Source: Ardenticatenaceae bacterium
GTDB taxonomy: Bacteria > Chloroflexota > Anaerolineae > Promineifilales > Promineifilaceae
NCBI GenBank assembly: GCA_020634245.1
Contig: JACKCC010000023.1
Span: forward strand, 54,471 to 118,470
Reading direction: 5' to 3'
DNA: 64,000 nucleotides
Shown here in pieces: positions 26,341-34,636 of the stretch (position 1 is the first letter of the stretch; each line of letters starts with the position of its first letter). The position numbers were made by a program, and so were the translations under genes. Under the pieces are notes generated by a model. It saw nothing but the letters and a program-made list of their open reading frames with translations. It was not told the DNA's origin and did no database searches.

Positions 26341-28155
26341 ATGGATACCCTCATACAAGCATCTGGGATGAAGGCAGAAACAAGCAACATGACGGAGTCA
26401 ACAAGCAATTCAAACCGCCGTCGTATTTTCTCCTTGCGCCGCCGGGAGACGCAAAGCCATGAACAGCAAATTTACGGCCGTCAAACAGGCAATATCCAAT
26501 CTGATGAGCCGGTCGTAATCGAAGAAAGCGCGGTTGTCACCGGCAATGTCACGGCCCCACAAATTCGGGTCGCCGGTTTGTTGTATGGCACGGCCGTTAC
26601 CTACGATCTTATCTTGACCAGCAGCGGCCAAATATGGGGCGACGTGATGGCGGCACAGCTTCAAGTAGAACCGGGCGGCCAAATTCAAGGCTGGATTGGC
26701 ACGATTTCGCCCGATGACCCTTTGCCTGACGAAGAAAAAAAACCTTCTGTCACCGCCCGCCTGCCCGAATTGCCTGAAAACACACCGGCAACGGCCGTTA
26801 AAACGGCCCCTCCCTCCAGTGCCATGCGCCATCTGCAAAGCGTAGCCGGCAAAGCCCAGACCGATTACGCCGCGCTCAAAAAAGAATTTGACGAGCGGCT
26901 TGAAGCTCGTGCCCACGAAGCCTTTGAAAAAGCAGCTACATTTTCTAAAGAGTTACAAACGCTCAAGCGCGAACTCCGAAAGGTTGAAAAAGAACTGGAC
27001 AAAGCAAAAACCAATCTGGCAGAGCAGGAAGCCGTCATCAACCAGCAATCGGATGAATTGACCGAAGCAGAAATCAAGACCAAAGAACAACGCCAAAAAC
27101 TAGATGATTACAAACGCAGCTATGAAGAGTCGGTAAAGGAACAAGAAGCGCTGCTAGAAGCCAAAAACATGACGGAAATGACTCTGCTGGAAACGCTTAA
27201 GGATGTCGATGATCTCAACGAGCAAATCCGCACCTTGGAAGCAACATTGCAAACCAGCATCCGGCGGACTGTTGAACAAGAAGATGCCCTGCTGCATTGG
27301 CAGGAACTGGCCGGTAAAAACCAGGAAAGTATCAACAAGCTGGAGAAGGAAGCAGAAACATTAAACCGGCAGCTTGAAGAAAATGCTGTCATCACCGGTA
27401 AACTGCGCGAAAAAAATGGCCGGCTTGAGTTTGAGCTGCAACAAGCATTGGACGAAATGAACAATCTGCGCAACAAGCTGCCCGATGTTACACTTGAAGA
27501 AATGCAATTCGCTTTAGCCGACACCCGCCAACAAATTGCCACCCTCAACGGGCTTCTGGAAGAATCCCGGCAGACAGCCGCCGAAACCGAAGAGCAAAAT
27601 ATGTGGCTCAAAGCAAATTTACAAACAGTCCGGCGCGCGCTGGAAGAAAGCCGTGTCATCGTCACGCGCCAGGCCAGCCTGTTAGAAGAAATTCAGGCGG
27701 AAAAAGAGGGCGGGGAACAGACAGCCAATAAGTGGAAAACGGCCGTTGAAGAAATGGCCGCCCGCCTGCAAGAAAAAGAAAAGGAATTCAAATCTGCCCA
27801 AACCCAATTGACCGGACAGAATCAACAGTTCGAATCTGAAATCGACAAGCTTAGAGAAGAAATCCAAAATAAACAGTTGCAAATCGACGCCTTTGAAAAC
27901 GAACTTGAAAACAATTTGATGCAAATGGATGAACAAGGGCAGCGGCTGGCCGAAATTCAAGCCAATCTCATCGAACACGAACTGGAAATCAAGCAGATCG
28001 GTCACGAATTGAAGCAGGCCAAAAATAAAATTGCCTGGCAAGCTAACTTCATCAACAAGATGAAACGCATATCCAGCGAAACCATCGCCGATCTGGAGTC
28101 CCGATTGGAACAGGAAAAGCGGCGAAATGAACTGAAGACGAATGAGGAGTTGTGA
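26341..28155 (+). CDS. Bactofilin-domain protein with long coiled coil
   Basis: A 604-residue protein with an unusual layout. After a basic, Ser/Arg-rich N-terminus, residues about 52-125 form a bactofilin-like beta-helix repeat (VVIEESAVVTGNVTAPQIRVAGLLYG... to GGQIQGWIG). A Pro-rich linker follows, and from about residue 165 to the end there is an almost uninterrupted heptad-rich coiled coil full of Glu, Lys, Gln and Leu. Bactofilins polymerise into cytoskeletal filaments without nucleotide; a coiled coil could act as a spacer or recruit wall enzymes. The next genes include a SEDS protein and a pseudo-PBP, suggesting a cell-shape context. The start is uncertain (ATGs at 26341, 26368 and 26389). 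Confidence 0.78.
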   Translation: MDTLIQASGMKAETSNMTESTSNSNRRRIFSLRRRETQSHEQQIYGRQTGNIQSDEPVVIEESAVVTGNVTAPQIRVAGLLYGTAVTYDLILTSSGQIWGDVMAAQLQVEPGGQIQGWIGTISPDDPLPDEEKKPSVTARLPELPENTPATAVKTAPPSSAMRHLQSVAGKAQTDYAALKKEFDERLEARAHEAFEKAATFSKELQTLKRELRKVEKELDKAKTNLAEQEAVINQQSDELTEAEIKTKEQRQKLDDYKRSYEESVKEQEALLEAKNMTEMTLLETLKDVDDLNEQIRTLEATLQTSIRRTVEQEDALLHWQELAGKNQESINKLEKEAETLNRQLEENAVITGKLREKNGRLEFELQQALDEMNNLRNKLPDVTLEEMQFALADTRQQIATLNGLLEESRQTAAETEEQNMWLKANLQTVRRALEESRVIVTRQASLLEEIQAEKEGGEQTANKWKTAVEEMAARLQEKEKEFKSAQTQLTGQNQQFESEIDKLREEIQNKQLQIDAFENELENNLMQMDEQGQRLAEIQANLIEHELEIKQIGHELKQAKNKIAWQANFINKMKRISSETIADLESRLEQEKRRNELKTNEEL

Positions 28156-28157
28156 TT

Positions 28158-29024
28158 GTGTCAAATATTGAATTAGCCGTCATTGGCGGCAGTGGGTTGT
28201 ACGATATGGCCGGGTTAACGGCCGTAGAAGAAGTCACCATCAGCACCCCGTTCGGCAGCCCGTCGGACAGCATCATTGTAGGAACCTTGCACGGCCGTCG
28301 CATTGCTTTTTTGCCGCGGCACGGCCGTGGCCACGTCCTCAATCCCAGCGAAGTCCCCTACCGGGCCAACATCTTTGCCCTTAAAGTGCTGGGCGTGAAA
28401 TACATCATCTCCGTCAGTGCCTGCGGTTCGCTGCAAGAAACGTTCGCGCCCGGTCACGTTTTGGTTCCCGATCAACTGGTAGATCGCACAAAAAAGCGCA
28501 ATAACAGCTTCTTTGAAAATGGTCTGGTCGCTCACATTGGCGTTGCCGACCCGTTTTCGCCAGAATTAAGCTGGGTTATCGCCAATGCGGTCCGCCATGC
28601 CGGCGGCACCGTTCATGAAGGTGGCACGTTCATCACCATTGAAGGGCCGCGTTTCAGCACCAAAGGTGAATCGAACCTGTACCGGCAGTGGGGCATGAGC
28701 ATCATCGGCATGACCACCAGCCCAGAGGCATTCCTGGCCGCCGAAGCGGAAATTGCCTACGCCGTCATGGCCCACATCACCGATTACGATGTCTGGCACG
28801 ATGGGGAAGGCCCGGTGAGTGTGGAACGTGTCCTGGAAGTCTTGCGCGGCAACACGACTCTGGCCCAGCAAGCCATCAGCCACATCGCCCAAACAATGGA
28901 TGAGTGGGCCGGTGATTTTGCCGCGCACCACAATCTGAAGGACGCCCTCATCACCGACCGCAGCCGCATTCCTGAGGTATTGAAGGTGGCGCTGAAGCCG
29001 TTGGTAGGCAAGTATTTGGAATGA
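28158..29024 (+). CDS. mtnP: S-methyl-5'-thioadenosine phosphorylase
   Basis: Phosphorolyses methylthioadenosine to adenine and methylthioribose-1-phosphate in methionine salvage. It has GGSGLYDM at the N-terminus, the phosphate-binding HGRGH and NPSEVPYRANIFALK segments, and TIEGPRFSTKGES with MTTSPEAFLAAEAEIAY. About 288 residues, the family norm. GAGGAG at 28145-28150 is seven bases before the GTG at 28158; the GTG at 28152 overlaps the previous stop and is too close to the SD. Three ACGGCCGT copies fall in the first 180 bases. A hairpin-forming gap follows. Confidence 0.94.
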   Translation: MSNIELAVIGGSGLYDMAGLTAVEEVTISTPFGSPSDSIIVGTLHGRRIAFLPRHGRGHVLNPSEVPYRANIFALKVLGVKYIISVSACGSLQETFAPGHVLVPDQLVDRTKKRNNSFFENGLVAHIGVADPFSPELSWVIANAVRHAGGTVHEGGTFITIEGPRFSTKGESNLYRQWGMSIIGMTTSPEAFLAAEAEIAYAVMAHITDYDVWHDGEGPVSVERVLEVLRGNTTLAQQAISHIAQTMDEWAGDFAAHHNLKDALITDRSRIPEVLKVALKPLVGKYLE

Positions 29025-29033
29025 ACCGTGATG

Positions 29034-29073
29034 CGTGAAGCGTAAGCATTTTTCACGTTTCACGCTTTACGCT
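29034..29073. repeat. Intergenic hairpin with CACGTTTCACG wording
   Basis: GCGTGAA and AGCGTAA are followed by TTCACGC and TTTACGCT complements. The same CACGTTTCACG / TTTACG words recur at 46916-46953 and, inside a coding sequence, near 54590-54620. Confidence 0.6.
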
Positions 29074-29074
29074 G

Positions 29075-30370
29075 ATGCTGACTTACTCGCTGGAAGACAC
29101 ACAAGAAATTAACGGCCGTCGCGAGCGCATTTTGCTGGCGTTATCGGCCGTTTTTGTTTCTCTCAATGCCGTCGAGTACAGTCTGGTCAAGGATGGGGCT
29201 GTCACTGGCGCGCATCTGTGGGCAGTCATCGTCTGGCTGCTGCTAATGGGCGGCGCTCATTGGGTGCTGCACTACCTCAAGCCGGCCCGCGATCCGTATC
29301 TGCTGCCGCTGTTAGCGTTGCTCACCGGCTGGGGATTGGTCTTGCTGGATCGATTAGCGGCTAACTTTTTATGGCGGCAGGTGATTTGGCTGGGATTGGC
29401 AACGGCCGTACTCCTCAGCGTGGCTGTTCTGCCGCAAAATCTGCGCCTGCTGCGCCGCTACCGCTACACCTGGCTCATTGGCGGGCTGCTGCTGCTGGCG
29501 GCAACACTTGTTTTCGGCGTGAATCCCTCCGGGTTTGGTGCGGCGCTGTGGCTGCCCATTCCCTTTGTGGGCCGGGTTTTCTTCCAACCGTCAGAACTGC
29601 TCAAGCTGCTGCTGCTCGTCTTTTTGGCCAGCTATTTCGACGAACGGGAACCGATTTTAGGACTAAGCCAGCGGAACGGCCGTTTCGGTCATTTTTCCTA
29701 TCTAGCTCCGCTGCTCTTGATGTGGGGATTTTGCGTCATTCTACTCATCTGGCAGCGTGACTTGGGCGCGGCAACCTTGTTTTTCATTCTGTTCCTCTCC
29801 CAGCTTTACCTGGCCACCGGCGAAAAACGGTACGTCTGGAGTGGTCTAGGCTTACTGCTGATGGCCGGCATCACCGCCTATTTTGCCTTCGATCTGGTAG
29901 CCTTGCGCGTAGAAGCATGGTGGAACCCGTGGCCTGATGCCAGCGACCGCGCCTTCCAGATTGTGCAGGCGCTGTACGCGCTGGCCAATGGCGGCATCAT
30001 CGGCCAGGGCATCGGCCAGGGTTTTCCCGATTACATCCCCGTCGTCCACTCCGATTTTGCTTTTGCCGCCATCGCTGAGGAATGGGGATTAATTGGCAGT
30101 TTGAGTATTGTGGCGGCATTTGCCCTGCTGGCTCTGCGGGGAATGCGGATTGCGCTGATGGCGGAACGGCCGTTTCGCCGCTATCTAGCCGCCGGAATCA
30201 CCACGTTGTTCAGCGCCCAGGCATTCCTCATCATGGGCGGCGTCACCAAACTGCTGCCGCTGACCGGCGTCACCCTGCCTTTCGTCAGCTACGGCGGCAG
30301 TTCGTTACTGATCAGCAGCGTGATGGCGGGGTTATTATTGTATTTATCGGGAGAAACAATTCGAGACTAG
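29075..30370 (+). CDS. SEDS family peptidoglycan glycosyltransferase (FtsW/RodA type)
   Basis: A 431-residue polytopic protein with about ten membrane segments. The SEDS signature is intact: GIIGQGIGQGFPDYIPVVHSDFAFAAIAEEWGLIG, including the catalytic Asp at about residue 327 (HSDF), and the C-terminal LPLTGVTLPFVSYGGSSLL. SEDS proteins polymerise lipid II outside the membrane, normally with a class B PBP supplying transpeptidation. Here the nearby PBP-like gene (31138) has lost its active-site motifs. I cannot say whether it serves division or elongation. The stop codon is the first part of a 15-bp hairpin. Confidence 0.92.
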   Translation: MLTYSLEDTQEINGRRERILLALSAVFVSLNAVEYSLVKDGAVTGAHLWAVIVWLLLMGGAHWVLHYLKPARDPYLLPLLALLTGWGLVLLDRLAANFLWRQVIWLGLATAVLLSVAVLPQNLRLLRRYRYTWLIGGLLLLAATLVFGVNPSGFGAALWLPIPFVGRVFFQPSELLKLLLLVFLASYFDEREPILGLSQRNGRFGHFSYLAPLLLMWGFCVILLIWQRDLGAATLFFILFLSQLYLATGEKRYVWSGLGLLLMAGITAYFAFDLVALRVEAWWNPWPDASDRAFQIVQALYALANGGIIGQGIGQGFPDYIPVVHSDFAFAAIAEEWGLIGSLSIVAAFALLALRGMRIALMAERPFRRYLAAGITTLFSAQAFLIMGGVTKLLPLTGVTLPFVSYGGSSLLISSVMAGLLLYLSGETIRD

Positions 30371-30403
30371 AGACTGGAGACTAACCAACCAGTCTCTAGT
30401 CTC
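30363..30403 (+). repeat. 15-bp perfect inverted repeat after the SEDS gene
   Basis: GAGACTAGAGACTGG (30363-30377) and CCAGTCTCTAGTCTC (30389-30403) are exact complements around 11 bases. The left arm contains the SEDS stop codon. No T-run follows, so it is more likely an RNA-stability or repeat element than a terminator. Confidence 0.75.
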
Positions 30404-30431
30404 CAGTCCCTGGTCTCCCAAAGAGGTTTAA

Positions 30432-31127
30432 ATGAAAACCATCGGCATGATTGGCGGAATGAGTTGGGAATCATCACTGGAATATTACCGCATTATCAAT
30501 GAGACTGTGAAAGCGCGGTTAGGCGGCCTGCACTCGGCTAAAAGTTTGCTGTTTTCCTTTGATTTCGAGGAGATTGAAACGCTGCAAATGGCCGGTGATT
30601 GGGTCAAAGCAACCGAATTGATGGTGCAGGCGGCCCGGCAGTTGGAGCGGGGCGGCGCTGATTTCATCATCATCTGCACCAACACAATGCACAAAATGGC
30701 CGAAGACGTGCAGGCGGCCATCAGCATCCCCCTGCTGCACATCGCTGACGCCACAGCTACCGCCATTCAAGCACAAAATCTGCACACAATCGGCCTGCTG
30801 GGGACCAATTTCACGATGGAAGAAGAGTTCTACAAAGGGCGGCTGGAACAAAAATTTGGTCTGGAAGTCATTGTGCCCGAACGACCGGAGCGGCAAATCG
30901 TCCACGACATCATTTACGATGAGTTGTGCCTGGGCATTACCAAAGCCGATTCCCGCGCCCGCTACCGGCAAATCATGGCCGATCTGACCGCCGCCGGAGC
31001 CGAGGGCATCATCCTGGGCTGCACGGAAATCGGTCTGCTGGTCAATCAGGAAGACAGCCCGGTTCCTTTATTTGATACGACAGTAATTCATGCGGAAACG
31101 GCCGTAACCTTTGCGTTGGAGGCATGA
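30432..31127 (+). CDS. Aspartate/glutamate racemase family amino-acid racemase
   Basis: A 231-residue PLP-independent racemase. Both catalytic cysteines are present: Cys82 in IICTNTMHK and Cys197 in ILGCTEIG. The N-terminal MIGGMSWESSLEYYRIIN is typical of the YgeA/RacX subgroup. It could supply D-amino acids for peptidoglycan, which suits its place between a SEDS gene and a PBP-like gene. The ATG at 30432 has AGAGG upstream. It precedes the pseudo-PBP by 10 bases, so the two are almost certainly co-transcribed. Confidence 0.9.
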   Translation: MKTIGMIGGMSWESSLEYYRIINETVKARLGGLHSAKSLLFSFDFEEIETLQMAGDWVKATELMVQAARQLERGGADFIIICTNTMHKMAEDVQAAISIPLLHIADATATAIQAQNLHTIGLLGTNFTMEEEFYKGRLEQKFGLEVIVPERPERQIVHDIIYDELCLGITKADSRARYRQIMADLTAAGAEGIILGCTEIGLLVNQEDSPVPLFDTTVIHAETAVTFALEA

Positions 31128-31137
31128 TACGTAAACT

Positions 31138-32454
31138 GTGAAACGGAACGCTGAATTACAACAACTTAGCCGGGCTATTTTGATTGGCTTTGCCGCTATC
31201 GCGTTGGCGCTGGTCTTTTGGAGCGTGGCCCGCGGCGACATCCTGTCGCGGGAAGACAACCCACGATTAGTGGAAGCAGAACTGCGCATCCAGCGTGGCC
31301 AGATTGTAGACCGCAACGGCGTCATCCTGGCCGAAAGTGTCAACGCCGAAACTATCGGCCCTCCGGCCCGTCAGCAGCGCTTATATCCACGCCCCGAAGC
31401 GGTTGCCGCCGTCGGGTACTACAGTCTGCGGCACGGTACGGCCGGTATTGAGGAAAGTTATGATACTTTGCTGCGCGGTGATTTGACTGATTTTTGGGCT
31501 GAATTTGCCCGTCAGGCCCTGCATGAAGCGCAGGTGGGACAGTCTGTCTGGTTGACTTTGGATGCTGAATTACAGGAAACGGCCGTTGCCCTCCTCAACA
31601 ATCACAGCGGCGCACTCCTCCTCCTCGACCTCAGTCAGCCGGGAACGGCCGACATCCTCGCTCTGGCCAGCACACCCACCTACGATCCCAACCAGCTTGA
31701 CGAAACCTTCGACGAACTGTTGGCCGACGAAAGCGCGCCACTGCTGAACCGGATCACACAAGGGCAATATCAGCCCGGCCTCGTCTTGCAGCCCATCATT
31801 TTGGCGGCGGCGCTGGATCAAGGACTCATCAATCTGGATGAAACCGTGACCAACGCCAACCGCAACATTCCCATCAACGGCGTGGGCATCCGCTGTGCCA
31901 GCCCGCCGCCGCAGCCAACCACCTGGGCCGACGTTCTGAGCCACCGCTGCCCTGGCCCCATGCAAGAATTAGCCGACCATTTGGGTGTCACCGGTTTAGA
32001 TAAAATTTTTACCGATTTTGGCCTGACGACCGAACCGCAGTTTGAACTGGAGACCACTGCCCCGGAAAGTGAACCCATCGCCAATCCGCTAATGGCCGGT
32101 ATCGGCCAGGAAAATCTCACGGTGACGCCGCTGCAAATCGGGCTGGCCTGGGCCAGTTTGTTTAGTAACGGCCGTATACCCACACCCAGATTAATTACCA
32201 CACCTACCCAACCAACCAGCCAACCAGCCAACCAACTTACCAGCCAATCTACCAATATCATCCGGCAGACCCTGCCCCAGCACGATGGCATCACCGAATT
32301 CAGCCGCCTGGTTCTCTCTGGGCCGCAAGGCAGCACCAACGGCTGGTACTTGGGCCAAATAAACGATTATGCGGTTGTGGTTGTGATCGAGGAAAGCAGC
32401 ACGCTAAGCGAAGCAGGAAACATTGGCCGGGACATGCTAGCCGCCACAAACTAA
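31138..32454 (+). CDS. Degenerate class B penicillin-binding protein (pseudo-transpeptidase)
   Basis: A 438-residue membrane-anchored protein (TM about residues 12-30). The PBP dimerisation part is recognisable (LRIQRGQIVDRNGVILAE; GTAGIEESYDTLLRG; LTLDAELQETA). In the transpeptidase domain the SxxK tetrad, normally in PGSTFK, reads PGLVLQ at 213-218, so the serine and lysine are both missing. The SxN motif region reads LSHRCPGPM, and the KTG region reads GPQGSTNGWYLGQ. All three catalytic motifs are therefore gone while the fold is kept without stops. It probably acts as a non-catalytic partner or activator of the SEDS protein at 29075. A GTG start follows the racemase. Confidence 0.85.
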   Translation: MKRNAELQQLSRAILIGFAAIALALVFWSVARGDILSREDNPRLVEAELRIQRGQIVDRNGVILAESVNAETIGPPARQQRLYPRPEAVAAVGYYSLRHGTAGIEESYDTLLRGDLTDFWAEFARQALHEAQVGQSVWLTLDAELQETAVALLNNHSGALLLLDLSQPGTADILALASTPTYDPNQLDETFDELLADESAPLLNRITQGQYQPGLVLQPIILAAALDQGLINLDETVTNANRNIPINGVGIRCASPPPQPTTWADVLSHRCPGPMQELADHLGVTGLDKIFTDFGLTTEPQFELETTAPESEPIANPLMAGIGQENLTVTPLQIGLAWASLFSNGRIPTPRLITTPTQPTSQPANQLTSQSTNIIRQTLPQHDGITEFSRLVLSGPQGSTNGWYLGQINDYAVVVVIEESSTLSEAGNIGRDMLAATN

Positions 32455-32527
32455 TTGAGAGGTGGATCGAGGACGGAATGAACAACCACCAATTTTCAAT
32501 TCAATTCACCCGAAACAGGACAAAATC

Positions 32528-32932
32528 ATGACAACTCATGCCAAAGGCACATTTGACGTAAATCTCACCCCGCAATCTCCTGACAGCTCATCTCAACCGG
32601 CAGCCATTAGCCGGTTACTAATAGACAAGCAGTTTTTCGGCGATTTGGAGGCAGTGAGTAAGGGGCAGATGTTGGCGGCAGGCACGGCCGTTACCGATTC
32701 CGCCGGGTATGTCGCTGTGGAAGAAGTTAAAGGAGTGTTGAACGGCCGTAGCGGCAGCTTCATCCTCCAGCACACCGGCATCATGAAGCGCGGCCAACCC
32801 CACCTGACCATCTCCGTTGTCCCCGATTCCGGGACTGGCCAGCTAACCGGTCTCATTGGTGAAATGACCATTATCATCGAAGATGGCCAACACGCTTATG
32901 AATTTATTTATTCATTACCGGATGCCTTCTAA
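32528..32932 (+). CDS. DUF3224 family protein
   Basis: A 134-residue protein with the pattern GTFDVNLTPQ...RLLIDKQFFGDLEAVSKGQML, SAGYVAVEEVKGVLNGRSGSFILQHTGIMKRG and SVVPDSGTGQLTGLIG, the signature of DUF3224, predicted to be a small beta-barrel (avidin-like). Function is unknown in the family. The ATG at 32528 follows ACAGGA; the upstream in-frame extension to 32462 does not resemble family members. Two ACGGCCGT copies lie inside. It ends the plus-strand run; a hairpin and an attC-like site follow. Confidence 0.82.
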   Translation: MTTHAKGTFDVNLTPQSPDSSSQPAAISRLLIDKQFFGDLEAVSKGQMLAAGTAVTDSAGYVAVEEVKGVLNGRSGSFILQHTGIMKRGQPHLTISVVPDSGTGQLTGLIGEMTIIIEDGQHAYEFIYSLPDAF

Positions 32933-33035
32933 CCACGAGTTTATCGCCGCACCGCAACATTTAGTTGAATAATTTTCCATTGACTTACCTTTAAACTTCT
33001 GGCTATACTTTCTGGAAATGGGTTGCATTTCGGGG

Positions 33036-33096
33036 TTAAGCCAGTCTGGAGAAGACCTTAATCCTCAAAGGAAACCAGACCGTTTTTCCAGGCTTA
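33036..33096. repeat. Imperfect hairpin downstream of the DUF3224 gene
   Basis: TTAAGCC (33036-33042) with AGTCTGG pairs in order with CCAGAC (33075-33080) and GGCTTA (33091-33096). CGTTTTT follows the inner stem, so it may end transcription of the DUF3224 gene. It lies just outside the attC-like site at 33118. Confidence 0.45.
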
Positions 33097-33117
33097 GTTC
33101 AATAACGTTTACGCGGC

Positions 33118-33183
33118 GGCTGACAAGCTGGTTGATGAGCACTGTTTTTGTCCGCGCCACATGAAACTCTTAATTCGTTAGCC
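33118..33183 (+). other. Possible attC-like site, upstream of the orphan gene
   Basis: GGCTGAC (33118-33124) and GTTAGCC (33177-33183) are complementary (one G-T) and have the form of integron R'' and R' core boxes (RYYYAAC / GTTRRRY, the first with one deviation). The spacing of 66 bases is within the attC range. Internal L boxes are weak. It sits immediately before the start of an AT-rich orphan gene, as a cassette boundary would. Confidence 0.4.
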
Positions 33184-33198
33184 TACACAATAAGAGAT

Positions 33199-34419
33199 AT
33201 GGTTATACCTAAAATCGGATCAATTCCTCTTGTCAACGATGCTACCAATGGGTCAGCAGGTGGTGCTTTCCTGCTTTCTACACCATCCAAATCAAACGCA
33301 ACTCTTCATATTGACACAGCCGATATTGAAGTTCATGTTGGAGAACCTTATGCAGTTGTTCGATTTAATGGCTGTGAAGATGCAGTATCTACTTTCGCGA
33401 ACGCTCACAGTTTAGTCCAACAAGGTCTTGACCTCTTATCAATTCTTGGAACCCAAGACTCAATAATCCTCGATGCTGAGAATGAGCATATTCTGTGTTG
33501 GTCTGAGCCTGATGGAATAGTAGTCCGAAATGTTTCAACAACATTATTTAATTTCTCGGTTGGTTCTGCAAAATTGGTCGTAAAGGATAAAGATGGCAAT
33601 ATTATTCCACCAGTTCCGTCACATCCACAGCATCATCCAGCATTCCGTTACTATCGTCTTGCACAAACTACTGATGACCTATTCGATGCGTACCGAAACA
33701 TGTATTTATCATTCGAGGTGCTTCTAAGTAGTCAGCATCCCAAAATGAAGCGTGAACAAGAGATTGATTGGCTACGGCGTGCCCTTTCAGCGGCGTCTGA
33801 TGAAATTGGACTAAAAGGATTGAGTACTGATCCGGGATCTGATCCAATTGGAACAATCTTGAATGATATCTATCAAGATGCGAGGCTCCCACTATTTCAT
33901 GCGAAAGAAGGTCGAGTATTTTATGTTCCTCAAGATTCCGATGCGCGAGTAACCGTTGCACATGCACTTAACATTCTCACAAATCTGGTACTTCGTATGG
34001 CTGAGAAATGGTATTCAGCCCGTCGTGTGGGAGGCTTTGTCTTCCCCGGCTGGGTTTATAAAAATGTACGGAGTCAACTAGCATCAAATACAATTTATGC
34101 TACGAACTATGATGGCCCCTTTGACCCTACAGAGAAGGATCTTTCTCACCCCCGTTTCAAATCGGCATTAGCAACTCCTTGTACGGTGGCGCCTGAGTTT
34201 GAGCGAGGAAGAGAACCAGCCTTTATGGGCACCTTTATTGAAGCAGATTTTGCGTCCGTTGACCCAGTTCGACGCATTGATGTTGCCACAGATGAACACC
34301 CATATATAGCACAAATAATGGATGCACCTCTCAAATTAAGCGGAATTCATCGATTTGAGGTACTTAGCCATATTCGAGTTACTAATCAAAACCAGCCAAA
34401 AACACTGTTTCGAAAGTAA
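33199..34419 (+). CDS. AT-rich orphan protein, possibly an integron cassette gene
   Basis: About 406 residues, soluble, no signal peptide or membrane segment. Its wording differs from its neighbours: AT-ending codons, no ACGGCCGT. The middle part (PAFRYYRLAQTTDDLFDAYRNMYLSFEVLLSS...KREQEIDWLRRAL) resembles helical domains of uncharacterised proteins, and I do not recognise a named family. The ATG at 33199 (MVIPKIGSIPLVND) is 16 bases after the attC-like core site. The frame is open from a TTG at 33148, but that would start inside the attC-like site. A second attC-like site lies 15 bases after the stop, so the gene looks like a single mobile cassette. Confidence 0.65.
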   Translation: MVIPKIGSIPLVNDATNGSAGGAFLLSTPSKSNATLHIDTADIEVHVGEPYAVVRFNGCEDAVSTFANAHSLVQQGLDLLSILGTQDSIILDAENEHILCWSEPDGIVVRNVSTTLFNFSVGSAKLVVKDKDGNIIPPVPSHPQHHPAFRYYRLAQTTDDLFDAYRNMYLSFEVLLSSQHPKMKREQEIDWLRRALSAASDEIGLKGLSTDPGSDPIGTILNDIYQDARLPLFHAKEGRVFYVPQDSDARVTVAHALNILTNLVLRMAEKWYSARRVGGFVFPGWVYKNVRSQLASNTIYATNYDGPFDPTEKDLSHPRFKSALATPCTVAPEFERGREPAFMGTFIEADFASVDPVRRIDVATDEHPYIAQIMDAPLKLSGIHRFEVLSHIRVTNQNQPKTLFRK

Positions 34420-34434
34420 TTCCACTAATATGCA

Positions 34435-34565
34435 GGCTAACAAAGCGTGCGCCGGACTCCTGGGATTCGCACCGCTAAATTGAGTTGATTCTGGCTTTTT
34501 GGGAATACCGCTATAATGAAGCTATCCAAGTCCCACTCACGAGCCGGTAACAAAAACCGTTAGAC
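34435..34565 (+). other. Probable attC-like site, downstream of the orphan gene
   Basis: GGCTAAC (34435-34441) and GTTAGAC (34559-34565) match the R'' and R' core boxes. Inside, CCGGACTC and GAGCCGG pair with one unpaired A, and GGGA pairs with TCCC, giving the imperfect folded stem with an extrahelical base that is usual for attC. The AACAAAGCGTGCG wording after R'' is also common in attC sites. Length 131 bases. Confidence 0.55.
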
Positions 34566-34575
34566 GAGCATAAGA

Positions 34576-34612
34576 CAAAGAGCTTGCCCCGGACAAGCAA
34601 GCTCCTTGTTTT
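34576..34612. terminator. Bidirectional terminator between orphan gene and htpG
   Basis: CAAAGAGCTTG (34576-34586) and CAAGCTCCTTG (34598-34608) form an 11-bp stem with one mismatch, followed on the plus strand by TTTT. It lies between convergent genes. Confidence 0.7.
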
Positions 34613-34636
34613 AACGACGCATCGTTCAAATTTAGT

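Noticed and set aside
34435..34565. A tRNA-like reading of the stretch with GGGATTCGCACC downstream of the orphan gene.
   Set aside because: No acceptor or anticodon stem fits; the core boxes fit an attC-like site better.
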